Shown here in pieces: positions 35,932 through 44,410 of a stretch of 60,631 nt of DNA. Below the pieces are notes generated by a model that had not been told where the DNA came from, made no database searches, and was given only the letters and a program-made list of their open reading frames with translations. The translations under genes were made by a program, and so were the position numbers. This stretch comes from Minisyncoccota bacterium. GTDB lineage: Bacteria > Patescibacteriota > JACMRA01. The stretch spans positions 1-60,631 of the forward strand of contig JACMRA010000012.1 in the NCBI GenBank assembly GCA_014376695.1, given 5' to 3'. Positions within the stretch are counted from its first letter, which is position 1. Every line of letters begins with the position of its first letter.

Positions 35932-37113
35932 ATGCCTCAAAAAAATACAAATACAAATACCCAAAAAAAACCAAATACCCCACTCAAACAAAAATTTAAT
36001 AATTTTATCGCTAAGCTCAATAGCCTTCAAAAACTATTAATTATCCTAGTTCTAACCGTATTAATTGTTTTGGCAACTATTTTTGGGATTGCCTTTGCAA
36101 GCGACCCACTATTTCGCCGCGATATTCTCAATCTGCCAAGGCAAATTACAAGTAATAACAGTCAACAAAAAGCCGTTGATAAAGAACTAAATAATCTTCA
36201 AGCCAATCTTGATAAACTTACTAACACGGATCAGTACTATAAGGAGTACTCCATAGAGGATCTCGATATCTACCCAGTCGCTTGGATGGGGCGAAATTTT
36301 GATTTGACCGAGCAAAAAAATGTACTAATCAGCGGTGCAAAAGCCGATCCAGACAAAGACGGTCTTACTAATCAGCAAGAATATTTCGCAGGCTCCAACC
36401 CCAAAAAGGCTTTTACTTTGTGTGATGGCCTTGCAAACGGAGCCAAGCCAATTGAGACTTCTCCATTCGTTTGTGACGGGCGAAATGACGGTGACTTATT
36501 TCGAGGTAACCTTTCCCCTCTATCAGGCCTAGATTTGGATATTATTCCCAAATTTACAGTGCTGAATCAAGATTTTGCAATGATAAACTCACTGCGTGAA
36601 AGCGTAGAAACCGCCAGCAAAGAAGGCAATGACTACCCAGAACTATATCAACTTAGCCGTAAGATCGATTTAACTAGTCAACTGAATCTTCAGGAGTATG
36701 TTGCTGGAGAGGATGAGGCAAGCACCATTCTCAAGTATCGACAAGACCGTATTAATGTTAGTCAAGAATTCGTCACTCAAGACGCCGTAACCCCAATCTC
36801 CCAAATCTACACATTAACAAAAGCCGAGCAATTTGACGCGGTAATAAAAAAATACCAAGGGATCGTCACTCAAATGGCCATATTAATTGTCCCGCCAAAA
36901 TACAAAATAGTTCACCAAGCCAACCTTTTGATGTTCAAAAAAATCATTGAACTATACACCCTTCGAAGAGACTATATTATCAAGAAAAAGACTAATGACC
37001 CAGAATTCCAGACCAAATCTAAAGAGAAATCAATCGAAACAATCTGGGCTTTTCGCCGCCTAAACGAAGAAGAAAAAAAACAGGACTTGCAACAAGATGC
37101 CCTCGCCCGATAG
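35932..37113 (+). CDS. Membrane-anchored protein with TSP3/EF-hand-like calcium loop
   Basis: A 393-residue protein with a basic N-terminus, one membrane segment (about residues 33-55) and a soluble, mainly helical domain. Residues about 142-160 read 'DPDKDGLTNQQEYFAGSNP', a thrombospondin type 3-like calcium-binding loop often found in surface proteins. A second acidic stretch 'VCDGRNDGDLF' follows. It lies 11 bases after the penicillin-binding protein and is probably co-transcribed with it, so a part in wall or surface assembly is inferred. No enzyme motif was found. Confidence 0.75.
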   Translation: MPQKNTNTNTQKKPNTPLKQKFNNFIAKLNSLQKLLIILVLTVLIVLATIFGIAFASDPLFRRDILNLPRQITSNNSQQKAVDKELNNLQANLDKLTNTDQYYKEYSIEDLDIYPVAWMGRNFDLTEQKNVLISGAKADPDKDGLTNQQEYFAGSNPKKAFTLCDGLANGAKPIETSPFVCDGRNDGDLFRGNLSPLSGLDLDIIPKFTVLNQDFAMINSLRESVETASKEGNDYPELYQLSRKIDLTSQLNLQEYVAGEDEASTILKYRQDRINVSQEFVTQDAVTPISQIYTLTKAEQFDAVIKKYQGIVTQMAILIVPPKYKIVHQANLLMFKKIIELYTLRRDYIIKKKTNDPEFQTKSKEKSIETIWAFRRLNEEEKKQDLQQDALAR

Positions 37114-37204
37114 GCTCGAAAACGTAATCATTTACTAGTTCAAGTTTGCTAGACAATAAGCAAAAGACAGATTAAACTTAGTGCATCTAGATTTAATTTG
37201 TAAT

Positions 37205-37468
37205 ATGCCAGCCACAAAAAAACCAAAAAACCCGTTTCGGATTACTAATAATCAGATTAGCAAAATATCTAAATATATTCCACTTGCACCAGACGTAAAA
37301 TTTGAGCTAAAATCTATCGAATTACCCAAATACAAATATTTTAATAGCATTATGAAGAGCTTGGAGGAGATTAAAATCTCGTGGGGACTAAGTTCAAATA
37401 TTAATCAACTAAAGACAGGTCGGATCCGTGAAAAGCTAAGTGAGTTGCTCCGAGTAATCAAAAAATAG
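37205..37468 (+). CDS. Hypothetical small basic protein
   Basis: An 87-residue lysine-rich protein (ends 'LSELLRVIKK') of unknown family. I chose the ATG at 37205, in a TAATATG context like other starts here, over an in-frame GTG at 37181. It is preceded by a 67-base gap after the upstream gene and its stop is close to the convergent lipoprotein gene. It could be a nucleic-acid-binding protein from its charge, but this is weak. Confidence 0.5.
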   Translation: MPATKKPKNPFRITNNQISKISKYIPLAPDVKFELKSIELPKYKYFNSIMKSLEEIKISWGLSSNINQLKTGRIREKLSELLRVIKK

Positions 37469-37487
37469 GTGCCAGATTGCCGTTGCA

Positions 37488-38813
37488 CTATTTCTTTAAG
37501 CTGGCTAATCCTAGATAATTTATTTCCGGGTTTTGCCTATCAATAACAATTTGATATATGGATCCGATTTTTTCTTGAGTCCGGATGTTATCGCTAATAG
37601 CCCAGCTTTGACCCTTGTTACCAGAAATCAAAAGCTTGTTATCAACGCTCAGCATTAGCTTATTTGTCCCAATTTTTGGATCGTAGGCTAGGTCCAACAA
37701 ATTATTTTGGGTGTTTTGAAGTGGTAGATTAATCGGTGCTAGTCCCGAGGCTAAATTATCAGTGTACCAGAGCTGCTGCTCAGCTATTACAAATACCTCC
37801 AAAGTATTAATCCCTTGGTCTTGCCGAGTCTTAAGGGCATTATAATCACCATTTTGCACAAAAACTATTTTGGTAATACTGCTCAAAATATCCGGACTAC
37901 CGCTATTAAAATAATTGTTATTATTGCTTACAGAATTTACTGAGTTTGCGGCTTTTGGCTTTTTTTTGAGCGGGATATTGGTCCAAGTTGTTCCGTCATC
38001 GGCACTAGTGAGTAAGCTTTTATCCGTCAATGCATACAAAAGGTTATTACTATTAACCACAAATCCGATCGAAACGGGAGGATCTATCAGCCCATAGATT
38101 TTTTGCCAGTTACTGCCACCGTCAAGACTTCTAATAATCGCTCCTTTCTCAAGAATGGCATAGACGCGATTGGGATTTAGTGGGTCAATTGTGAGGTGAT
38201 TAACGCTAATATTAGGCTCAACTTCAGTATAGGTCGGCAAAAAACTATTCCCATAATCGTTAGATTTAAAAATTTTCCCGACTTTAGTTATATCTTTTCC
38301 CGAAATATAAATAGTCTTAGGGGAAGATATGTCAAAGGCAAAATCCACGATGTTGAACTGATCATTTTGCTGAATTTTGGCATTGGTATCAGCAGTTTTT
38401 TCTTCCGGGGTAGATTTGTTAGAATTGATATTATATATATACTTTCGCTTCCAGGTTACACCGCCATTTGAGCTTAGAAATAGCCCTTTTTCAACGGTTA
38501 GGGCGTAGAGAGTATCCTTGTCAACTTGTTGCAGTTTGCGGATGCTTAGCGTAGATAGAGCTGTTCCGTTAACGTCCTTGCTGTCTGTTGTAGGGCCTAT
38601 TTGGACGGCATTGGCACGAAGATAAGTGCCGCCCGAAATGTCTGTATTATTGGGGTCATTTTTGAGAACTCCATAGAGAGAGGACGGCCCTCCGCCAATT
38701 GTTCCAACCCCCGGGATAGTACAACCAGTGGCAGCGGTCATAACGGTAATACTAGTTACTACAATAGTAAAAAATTTACTAATAATCGCGTTGTCAAAGA
38801 AAGAGAGAATCAT
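37488..38813 (-). CDS. Lipoprotein with Asp-box (BNR) beta-propeller repeats
   Basis: A 441-residue secreted protein. A hydrophobic N-terminus ends in 'VMTAATGC', a likely lipobox whose Cys would be lipidated. The rest carries repeated Asp-box turns ('SSNGGVTWK', 'SNDYGNSF', 'SLDGGSNWQ', 'SADDGTTWT', 'SGNKGQSWA') spaced about 60-80 residues apart, typical of beta-propellers of the sortilin/photosystem stability-factor type. A binding or scaffold role on the outer face of the membrane is likely. There is no sialidase catalytic motif, so an enzyme function is not claimed. Confidence 0.82.
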   Translation of the reverse strand: MILSFFDNAIISKFFTIVVTSITVMTAATGCTIPGVGTIGGGPSSLYGVLKNDPNNTDISGGTYLRANAVQIGPTTDSKDVNGTALSTLSIRKLQQVDKDTLYALTVEKGLFLSSNGGVTWKRKYIYNINSNKSTPEEKTADTNAKIQQNDQFNIVDFAFDISSPKTIYISGKDITKVGKIFKSNDYGNSFLPTYTEVEPNISVNHLTIDPLNPNRVYAILEKGAIIRSLDGGSNWQKIYGLIDPPVSIGFVVNSNNLLYALTDKSLLTSADDGTTWTNIPLKKKPKAANSVNSVSNNNNYFNSGSPDILSSITKIVFVQNGDYNALKTRQDQGINTLEVFVIAEQQLWYTDNLASGLAPINLPLQNTQNNLLDLAYDPKIGTNKLMLSVDNKLLISGNKGQSWAISDNIRTQEKIGSIYQIVIDRQNPEINYLGLASLKK

Positions 38814-38889
38814 AGAAGGATTGAGTTAGCTAGGTTTATACTTTAGTCTTTTTAAACTACAAGTTTTGGTCAAGGCAATCTGCTTTAGT

Positions 38890-39414
38890 CTACATATGAG
38901 CAAGCATCTCGACTCGCTGAGTATGTCGCGGCTCTGTTGAGGGTTCCGTCTCCAAAAAAATCTTAACAATCTTGAGGGCTTGACCGAGGTTTAGATGTTG
39001 ACTACTTAGGCACAGGCAGTTAGCTTGATTATGTTCTCGCATTGTTCTGGCCGACACTTCGTCGTAGCCAACTCCGGCCCGTAGATAATTATATCGATTT
39101 AATGCCATGCAGACTCCTTGACCGCTCCCACAAATGGCAATGCACATGTAATTGTTGTGCTGATTCTCGGTGTTATTGAGAATTGTAGTATTGAGATTTT
39201 GGATAATTTTGGGATAGTCGTCTGCGGGATTTAATTTGTTACTTAAATTCAAAAATACTCGTTTGGGCGATCCTTGTCCGATATGATTATCCTCGACCAA
39301 GGCTTTGTAAAGATCTTGGAGCAAGTCATACCCGGCGTGATCAGCTACCATATAAATTTTTTGGATAAGATTAGTTTGAGGATTTGGGTCAAAGTTTTGA
39401 TTTTCGTTGGTCAT
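38890..39414 (-). CDS. rpiB: Ribose-5-phosphate isomerase B
   Basis: A 174-residue RpiB/LacAB-family sugar-phosphate isomerase, linking ribulose 5-phosphate and ribose 5-phosphate. Family blocks are 'YMVADHAGYDL', 'AICGSGQGVCMALNR' with the active-site Cys, 'LRAGVGYDEVSARTMREHNQ' and 'NCLCLSSQHL'. The usual length is about 150, and extra residues lie between 45 and 80. A consensus promoter ends 9 bases before the ATG, so the mRNA is nearly leaderless. With the RPE-like gene at 49.8 kb it suggests a working non-oxidative pentose-phosphate path. Confidence 0.92.
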   Translation of the reverse strand: MTNENQNFDPNPQTNLIQKIYMVADHAGYDLLQDLYKALVEDNHIGQGSPKRVFLNLSNKLNPADDYPKIIQNLNTTILNNTENQHNNYMCIAICGSGQGVCMALNRYNYLRAGVGYDEVSARTMREHNQANCLCLSSQHLNLGQALKIVKIFLETEPSTEPRHTQRVEMLAHM

Positions 39415-39423
39415 ATATTGATT

Positions 39424-39452
39424 ATTATAATATAAAAAATTAACTTTATCAA
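39424..39452 (-). promoter_or_regulatory. Promoter of rpiB, near-leaderless
   Basis: On the minus strand TTGATA (complement of 39447-39452) and TATAAT (complement of 39424-39429) are exactly 17 bases apart. Only 9 bases separate the -10 from the ATG at 39414, so transcription should start about 0-4 bases before the ATG. Confidence 0.75.
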
Positions 39453-39469
39453 GGCCTGTCTTGGATTAT

Positions 39470-39498
39470 TTGACAAAAAAAAGTTTTGTAACGATATT
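39470..39498 (+). promoter_or_regulatory. Promoter of rplQ
   Basis: TTGACA (39470-39475) and GATATT (39493-39498) are 17 bases apart on the plus strand. The leader to rplQ would be about 60 bases. It is back to back with the rpiB promoter. Confidence 0.6.
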
Positions 39499-39564
39499 TG
39501 AATTATCAATTAATATTTCAAGAGGTAATCTGATTCAGAGTTACCACACAGTGAAACTAGAGAT

Positions 39565-39927
39565 ATGCGCCATCAAAAAAAATCCCAAAAATTCCATAGA
39601 ACCGAAGAAGAGCGACGACGCTTATGGATCGATCTATCAACTGCCCTTATTAAATACGGCCAAATCACCACTTTTTCAGCTCGTGCCAAATGGTTTCGAT
39701 CTAAGTTTGAGCGACTTATCACCCTAGTTAAGCGATCAGAGGGAGACGTTCAATTAGCCTACCGAAAAGTACGGCCATTCCTAAAGGAAGAAGAGGCTCG
39801 AAAGCTGATTGAGGAAATTGCCCCTCAATACACTGATAGAGTTGGTGGATATACTCAAGTATTCCAATTATCTGCAGTCTTTTCAGATCATCAAAAAAGT
39901 CTAGTTCGGCTCACCCCAGCGCAATAA
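39565..39927 (+). CDS. rplQ: 50S ribosomal protein L17
   Basis: A 120-residue ribosomal protein. The N-terminal block 'MRHQKKSQKFHRTEEERRRL' varies on the family start 'MRH...KLGR...HR', and 'LIKYGQITTFSARAKWFRS' matches the 'LI.HE.I.TT.A.AKE.R' block. The C-terminus 'RVGGYTQVFQLSAVFSDHQK' matches 'R.GGYTRI.KL..R.GD'. In most bacteria rplQ follows rpoA. Here it has its own promoter and is separated from rpoA. L13 follows 39 bases later. Confidence 0.93.
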   Translation: MRHQKKSQKFHRTEEERRRLWIDLSTALIKYGQITTFSARAKWFRSKFERLITLVKRSEGDVQLAYRKVRPFLKEEEARKLIEEIAPQYTDRVGGYTQVFQLSAVFSDHQKSLVRLTPAQ

Positions 39928-39966
39928 AATTCTTAGAATTTACGAAATCATCGAAGCTAATTTATT

Positions 39967-40416
39967 ATGTCCCAAATTTACTCATCCACAAAAACCACTA
40001 ACCCAAGTGCTACTAACTATAATCGACCTTGGTACATTATTGATGCCTCCAAACTACCTGTAGGTCGACTCGCTTCCAAAGTGGCTACAGCCCTCACAGG
40101 CAAAAATCTAGCTAATTATACACCTCACGTTGATATGGGAGGCTGTGTAGTTGTGATCAATTCTGCCAAGTTAGTTTTCACCGGGAAAAAAATGGAGAAG
40201 AAAAACTATTTTAGATATGACAACGGTCGTATTGGATCCCTCAAGGTTCGCTCCCTCTCTCAGCAACTTGCCGTAGATCCAAAAAAACCTATTTATCTTG
40301 CAATCAAGCGAATGCTCCCAAAAAATCGTCACCAAGACATTTGGGCTAACCAAAGACTACACATAATCCCAGGTGATAAACATAGTTTCACCCAAATTCT
40401 TACACCTCTTATTTAA
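39967..40416 (+). CDS. rplM: 50S ribosomal protein L13
   Basis: A 149-residue ribosomal protein with 'WYIIDASKLPVGRLASKVAT', 'YTPHVDMGGCVVVINSAKLV', 'TGKKMEKKNYFRY' and 'AIKRMLPKNRHQD', all standard L13 blocks. The N-terminus has about 15 extra polar residues. In nearly all bacteria rpsI (S9) follows directly. Here a strong terminator comes 25 bases after the stop and the next gene is a HAD phosphatase, so the L13-S9 pair is broken. Confidence 0.95.
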   Translation: MSQIYSSTKTTNPSATNYNRPWYIIDASKLPVGRLASKVATALTGKNLANYTPHVDMGGCVVVINSAKLVFTGKKMEKKNYFRYDNGRIGSLKVRSLSQQLAVDPKKPIYLAIKRMLPKNRHQDIWANQRLHIIPGDKHSFTQILTPLI

Positions 40417-40440
40417 GTGTTACCAGATATAAAACTCTTG

Positions 40441-40466
40441 AGAGTAGATTAATTCTACTCTTTTTT
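40441..40466 (+). terminator. Rho-independent terminator after rplM
   Basis: An eight-pair stem AGAGTAGA/TCTACTCT (40441-40448 and 40454-40461) with loop TTAAT is followed by a run of T to 40466. It ends the rplQ-rplM transcript. Confidence 0.9.
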
Positions 40467-40472
40467 GTTACA

Positions 40473-40501
40473 TTGACGACTTTTTAAGATTATATTATAA
40501 T
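40473..40501 (+). promoter_or_regulatory. Consensus promoter of the HAD phosphatase gene
   Basis: TTGACG (40473-40478) and a perfect TATAAT (40496-40501) are 17 bases apart, immediately after the rplM terminator. The leader to the ATG at 40547 is about 40 bases. Confidence 0.8.
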
Positions 40502-40546
40502 CGAACTAATTAAGCAATCTTTTTTATTTAAACGCATTTTATTTTA

Positions 40547-41161
40547 ATGACTTACACTACCTTAGTAATTGATTTTGACGGTGTTGTGGCTGATACTATG
40601 GAATCAGTGGCCGACTTTTTGGCATTGACATTTTACCGCTCCAAATACTGGGCCTTGACCAAGGTTTTTGAGACTGCACTTCACAACTACCCTAACAAAC
40701 TATCAACTGTTCGCAAGTTTTTTGGCAACCGGTACAAGGATTATTTGATCAAGCAAAATGAGTTAGGTCTCCAAGAAATTAGTATGCTCAAATTTCAACC
40801 GGTTTTGGATATTTTAAGAAATTCCCCCCACAAAAAAATTTTATTAACCAGCAATTACAGAAGCGTTTGCGAGCTAATACTCGGTAAAGACAAAGATATT
40901 TTTGGGCAAATTATAACTTTTGATGATGTAATATCCAAAAGCAAAGGGTTAGAATTTTTGGTAGATCAAGGACTTGATCTGGGTAAATGCTTATTCGTCA
41001 CTGACACATTAGGCGACGTCGAAGAGTTCCAGCGACATATCTCTAGTGAACAAATTTATAGTGTTACTTGGGGCTTTAACCCGCATTCAGTACTAAGTGT
41101 GGCTTTGCCGGATAATCAGATTATTCATACAGTTGAGGAACTAAAAAAAGTAATTAGTTAG
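40547..41161 (+). CDS. HAD-superfamily hydrolase
   Basis: A 204-residue haloacid-dehalogenase-like phosphatase. Motif I 'VIDFDGVVADT' gives the nucleophile and general-acid aspartates. Motif II is 'ILLTSNY', motif III lysine is in 'SKSKGLEFL' and motif IV is 'FVTDTLGDVEEF'. A helical cap lies between motifs I and II, as in the phosphoglycolate phosphatase group. The substrate is not known. It has its own strong promoter between two ribosomal genes. Confidence 0.85.
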   Translation: MTYTTLVIDFDGVVADTMESVADFLALTFYRSKYWALTKVFETALHNYPNKLSTVRKFFGNRYKDYLIKQNELGLQEISMLKFQPVLDILRNSPHKKILLTSNYRSVCELILGKDKDIFGQIITFDDVISKSKGLEFLVDQGLDLGKCLFVTDTLGDVEEFQRHISSEQIYSVTWGFNPHSVLSVALPDNQIIHTVEELKKVIS

Positions 41162-41168
41162 ATTTCTA

Positions 41169-41369
41169 TTACTGTCTTAATAAGGTAGATTTTGTTGCCC
41201 TGTAGTTCTGGGAATTTATCGACACTCCTTTAATTGGGTTCTCTAGTTCATTTTTTGCTTGATCCAAAAACGGACCAAAAACATCAAGAGACTCTCCAAC
41301 TCGCGTTCGCTCAAACAGTTTCGCCTCGTTGGGACGGTGATTGGAGTTAATGGATAATTTAGCCAACAA
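41169..41369 (-). CDS. Possible small protein downstream of rpsD
   Basis: A 66-codon frame in the 258-base gap between the HAD gene and rpsD, on the rpsD strand. It begins with TTG and has a GGAGG 4 bases upstream, the only SD-like sequence I noticed before a possible start in this window. The product is basic and has no known motif. It may be chance. Confidence 0.25.
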   Translation of the reverse strand: MLAKLSINSNHRPNEAKLFERTRVGESLDVFGPFLDQAKNELENPIKGVSINSQNYRATKSTLLRQ

Positions 41370-41419
41370 AAAACCTCCAATGAATGAAGGTATGTTATGT
41401 AGTTATATGTCAATGAGAC

Positions 41420-42058
41420 TTAGGCCACCTTTCGTGAGTAATACTCTACGATTGAGGCGATGTTGATGCTTGCTGGTAGGTCGTCGGCTAATGGCAGATT
41501 AATTACTTTGACAGTGTTTTTCTTTGAGGCATCTAACCAAGCCGGTACTGTGAGCGGTACTTGTAAATTGAAGTTAGTCCAGAAGGCTGACTTAGCTTCT
41601 TTACCGGAGCGAACTGCGATAATATCTCCTTGTTCTACCATGGCGGATGGAATATCACATTTGTGGTCGTTGACTTGGAAGTGTCCGTGAGCAACTAATT
41701 GCCTAGCTTGAGCTAACGAATTAGATAGACCGGCTTTGTAGACAACGTTGTCTAGTCGTCGCTCGAGCATAGTCATGGCAGTTACACCAGTATCACCTTT
41801 TGATTTGAAGGCTTTTTTGAATATATTTGCCAATTGTTTTTCCATCAAACCGTAGGTGTAGCGAAGAGTTTGTTTCTCTTTTAGTTGCTTACCGTATTCA
41901 GATAGCTTAGCTGGTCGCTTGGACACACCGTGAACACCGGGTTTTTGTGGTCGTCGTGCGTAGTCGTCTTTGGCGGAGAAACTTCGAGCTCCTTTTAGAA
42001 ATAGGTTTTTACCTACTCTTTTGCTTAATTTGGTCTTTGATCCAGTGTATCTTGCCAT
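41420..42058 (-). CDS. rpsD: 30S ribosomal protein S4
   Basis: A 212-residue primary-binding protein of the small subunit. The N-terminus 'ARYTGSKTKLSKRVGKNLFL' varies on the family start. 'SEYGKQLKEKQTLRYTYGLM' and the S4 RNA-binding domain 'MLERRLDNVVYKAGLSNSLA', then 'ARQLVAHGHFQVNDHK', are typical. The C-terminal end is 'IVEYYSRKV'. It lies alone, away from the alpha operon genes. A TATAAT sits 9 bases before the ATG, giving a nearly leaderless mRNA. Confidence 0.96.
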   Translation of the reverse strand: MARYTGSKTKLSKRVGKNLFLKGARSFSAKDDYARRPQKPGVHGVSKRPAKLSEYGKQLKEKQTLRYTYGLMEKQLANIFKKAFKSKGDTGVTAMTMLERRLDNVVYKAGLSNSLAQARQLVAHGHFQVNDHKCDIPSAMVEQGDIIAVRSGKEAKSAFWTNFNLQVPLTVPAWLDASKKNTVKVINLPLADDLPASINIASIVEYYSRKVA

Positions 42059-42067
42059 AATAATTGT

Positions 42068-42073
42068 ATTATA
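42068..42073 (-). promoter_or_regulatory. -10 box of rpsD, near-leaderless
   Basis: TATAAT on the minus strand lies 9 bases before the rpsD ATG at 42058, the same spacing as for rpiB. The -35 region (TTTTAT at 17 bases) is weak. Confidence 0.6.
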
Positions 42074-42142
42074 TTTCTTATATTTTCAGAATAAAATGTT
42101 TTATGTTTGAATTAATAGTTTTTTTGCTGGATTTGTCAAGCT

Positions 42143-42324
42143 ATTGACTTTTTTAAAAAATTATAACTAAGTTGTATTATATAGGTTAATTTGTACCACT
42201 AATATTATTGAAGTTTTGATTAATAGCCGTTATGGCTTGAAGTAGATTTTGGTTTGGAGGGCAAGTGAACCTGTGTTTAATAACTAAACGGCCTAACATA
42301 TTTTGTTAGCCAACTATTCTACTT
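42143..42324 (+). promoter_or_regulatory. Structured 5' region of the DEAD-box helicase gene
   Basis: Upstream of the helicase gene lie possible promoter elements (TATTAT near 42175) and a leader of about 140 bases. It can form three small hairpins: AGCC/GGCT at 42225-42237, GTTTA/TAAAC at 42275-42289 and CTAAC/GTTAG at 42293-42309. Long leaders on cold-response DEAD helicase genes often carry autoregulatory structures. Here that is only an inference. Confidence 0.4.
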
Positions 42325-43884
42325 ATGACAACCCCAACACTATTTACAAGCTTAGATCTACAACCTAAGTTACAAGCTGCTTTGGCCACTCTTGGCTTTA
42401 CAGAAGCCTCACCAATTCAATCACAATCCATTCCAGTCATCCAAAGCGGTAGTGACCTTATTGGACTGGCTCAAACTGGTACCGGTAAAACAGCTGCCTT
42501 TAGCCTTTCCGCTATCAACACAATGGAAAAAAATGGAAAAATTCAACTACTGGTTTTGGCCCCAACTCGAGAACTAGCCTCACAAGTCGAAACTGAAATT
42601 TTTAAGTTTGCCAAAGCTCTCGGTCTTAATACATTAGCTGTCTACGGAGGCTCACCATATGGCAAGCAAATTGCCGTCCTTCAAAAAGGCGTCGAAATTT
42701 TAGTTGCAACCCCAGGAAGACTTCAAGACCTTATGGATCGAAAAGCAGTCACTCTTGAAAATCTCAAAACGATCGTTCTTGATGAAGCTGACGAAATGCT
42801 TAATATGGGCTTTATTGCTGATATTGAAAACATTCTCAAATCCAAACCTGAAGATGCTCAGACACTTTTATTCTCAGCTACAATGCCTGCGGCTATCCAA
42901 AGTCTATCTGGTAAATTCCTCAAAAATCCAACTGTCGTTGATGTCTCCCCAAAGAATGTTAGCAAAGACAGTATTTCGCAGAGTTATTTCGCTATCAGAA
43001 ACGATATGAGAATGGAATTAATGTCCAGAATAATAATGGTAGACGATCCTAAGCTAACTGTAGTTTTCACTAATACTAAGGCTGCATCGCTGGAAGTCGC
43101 TTTTGAACTCCAAGCCCTTGGACACAAGGCTGAAGCTTTAAACGGTGATTTAGACCAGAAGGATCGCGAGCGTATTATGGCTAGGTTCCGCAATGGAATT
43201 AGCAAGGTCCTAGTTGCCACCGATGTTGCTGCTCGAGGTATCGATGTCAAGGATATCGATGTAGTTATTAACTACGATTTGCCATTCGAAAAAGAATATT
43301 ATATTCACCGAATTGGGCGAACTGGTCGAGCGGGGCGAACTGGTAAATCATACTCATTTGTATGTGGTGGAAAAGATCGACAGCTACTTCGAAATATTGA
43401 GCAATATACCAAATCTCAAGTAGTTAAACTTGAACCTTACAACAACGATATGATCTACCAAAAGCAGCTGGACAACGCTTCTGAAAGTTTTGTAACCCCA
43501 GATAAGGTAAGTCACAGACTCAAGACGGCCCTTCTCAAGTTACAGCAAAATTATAGCTTAGAAGATATTGCTCTGAACCTATTAGCTATCGCTATCAAGG
43601 AACCGGCCCAAGAAATCCAATCAATGGAACACGCGGACTCACGTGGTGGCTTCAACCGAGGCGGGGCATATAGAGGCAACGATCGCGGTGCAAGTCGAGG
43701 TGGTTATCGCGGTGCAAGTGATCGAGGTGGATTTAGTCGAGGAAACGACCGAGGTGGTGAAAAAAGCTTTGACCGAGGAGGATTCCGAGGCCCCCGAGTT
43801 ACTAAGCCAGGTGGATTTGATCGAGGGTCAAGGCCTGCATTCAAGCCACGAACTGGCGAACCAAATTTCCAAATCACTATGTAA
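42325..43884 (+). CDS. DEAD-box RNA helicase with RGG-rich tail
   Basis: A 519-residue ATP-dependent RNA helicase of the DeaD/RhlE group. The Q motif 'EASPIQSQSIP', Walker A 'AQTGTGKTAA', 'PTRELASQ', 'VLDEADEML', 'LFSATMP' and 'HRIGRTGRAG' are all present in order. Residues about 440-505 are a low-complexity tail of repeated RGG, RGN and DRGG units, which bind RNA. Such helicases unwind structured mRNA and help ribosome assembly, especially in the cold. It heads a six-gene run through dprA. The RRM protein at 2.7 kb has a similar glycine-rich tail. Confidence 0.95.
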   Translation: MTTPTLFTSLDLQPKLQAALATLGFTEASPIQSQSIPVIQSGSDLIGLAQTGTGKTAAFSLSAINTMEKNGKIQLLVLAPTRELASQVETEIFKFAKALGLNTLAVYGGSPYGKQIAVLQKGVEILVATPGRLQDLMDRKAVTLENLKTIVLDEADEMLNMGFIADIENILKSKPEDAQTLLFSATMPAAIQSLSGKFLKNPTVVDVSPKNVSKDSISQSYFAIRNDMRMELMSRIIMVDDPKLTVVFTNTKAASLEVAFELQALGHKAEALNGDLDQKDRERIMARFRNGISKVLVATDVAARGIDVKDIDVVINYDLPFEKEYYIHRIGRTGRAGRTGKSYSFVCGGKDRQLLRNIEQYTKSQVVKLEPYNNDMIYQKQLDNASESFVTPDKVSHRLKTALLKLQQNYSLEDIALNLLAIAIKEPAQEIQSMEHADSRGGFNRGGAYRGNDRGASRGGYRGASDRGGFSRGNDRGGEKSFDRGGFRGPRVTKPGGFDRGSRPAFKPRTGEPNFQITM

Positions 43885-43887
43885 TCT

Positions 43888-44367
43888 ATGCTTTATTTTC
43901 TTTCCCTCGGACTAATCATTGTCCTTACCGTCATTCTTACTTTAGTTGCTCAGATTTTAGTGTCGATGGCTCGCTATAAATACAAAATCGAAGCCCCAAA
44001 AACAGTTGGCGACGACAATTTTGAGCGGGCGTTTCGAGCCCACCAAAACCAATTAGAAGCTAACAATATATTCTTACCACTGGTCTATGTGCAATTTCCA
44101 CTCGGGATCGTACTGATTTTGTCGAATATATTTAGTTTTCGCGAGGGTGGGTCAATGGCAAATCTAATATTGATTTTGATACTTTTGCCTAATATTGTCT
44201 GGCTCATCGGTAGAAGTCTTTATGTGTATGCTTACAATGCTAACAAACCAAAAGTTAGATTCGTCGGTGGTATTCTTGCGGGCTTAGCTTCTGTATTATT
44301 ACTTTTATTTGTTATCGGAATCGGAGCCTTTTTGACATGGAGTTATCTTTTCGAAGGGCCTCGATAA
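43888..44367 (+). CDS. MAPEG-family membrane protein
   Basis: A 159-residue protein with four hydrophobic segments and the MAPEG signature 'FERAFRAHQNQLEANNIFLP' near residue 50. MAPEG proteins include membrane glutathione transferases and related enzymes of eicosanoid metabolism. Bacterial members are mostly uncharacterised. The function in this cell is not known. It begins 3 bases after the helicase stop, without a Shine-Dalgarno sequence. Confidence 0.85.
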   Translation: MLYFLSLGLIIVLTVILTLVAQILVSMARYKYKIEAPKTVGDDNFERAFRAHQNQLEANNIFLPLVYVQFPLGIVLILSNIFSFREGGSMANLILILILLPNIVWLIGRSLYVYAYNANKPKVRFVGGILAGLASVLLLLFVIGIGAFLTWSYLFEGPR

Positions 44368-44410
44368 CCTTATATTATACTTATTCAATATTTAATTTTT
44401 TTATTTTCTA

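Noticed and set aside
32306-42232. Shared 12-base string ATTAATAGCCGT before the PBP and within the helicase leader
   Set aside because: Positions relative to the genes differ and 12 bases in AT-rich DNA can match by chance.
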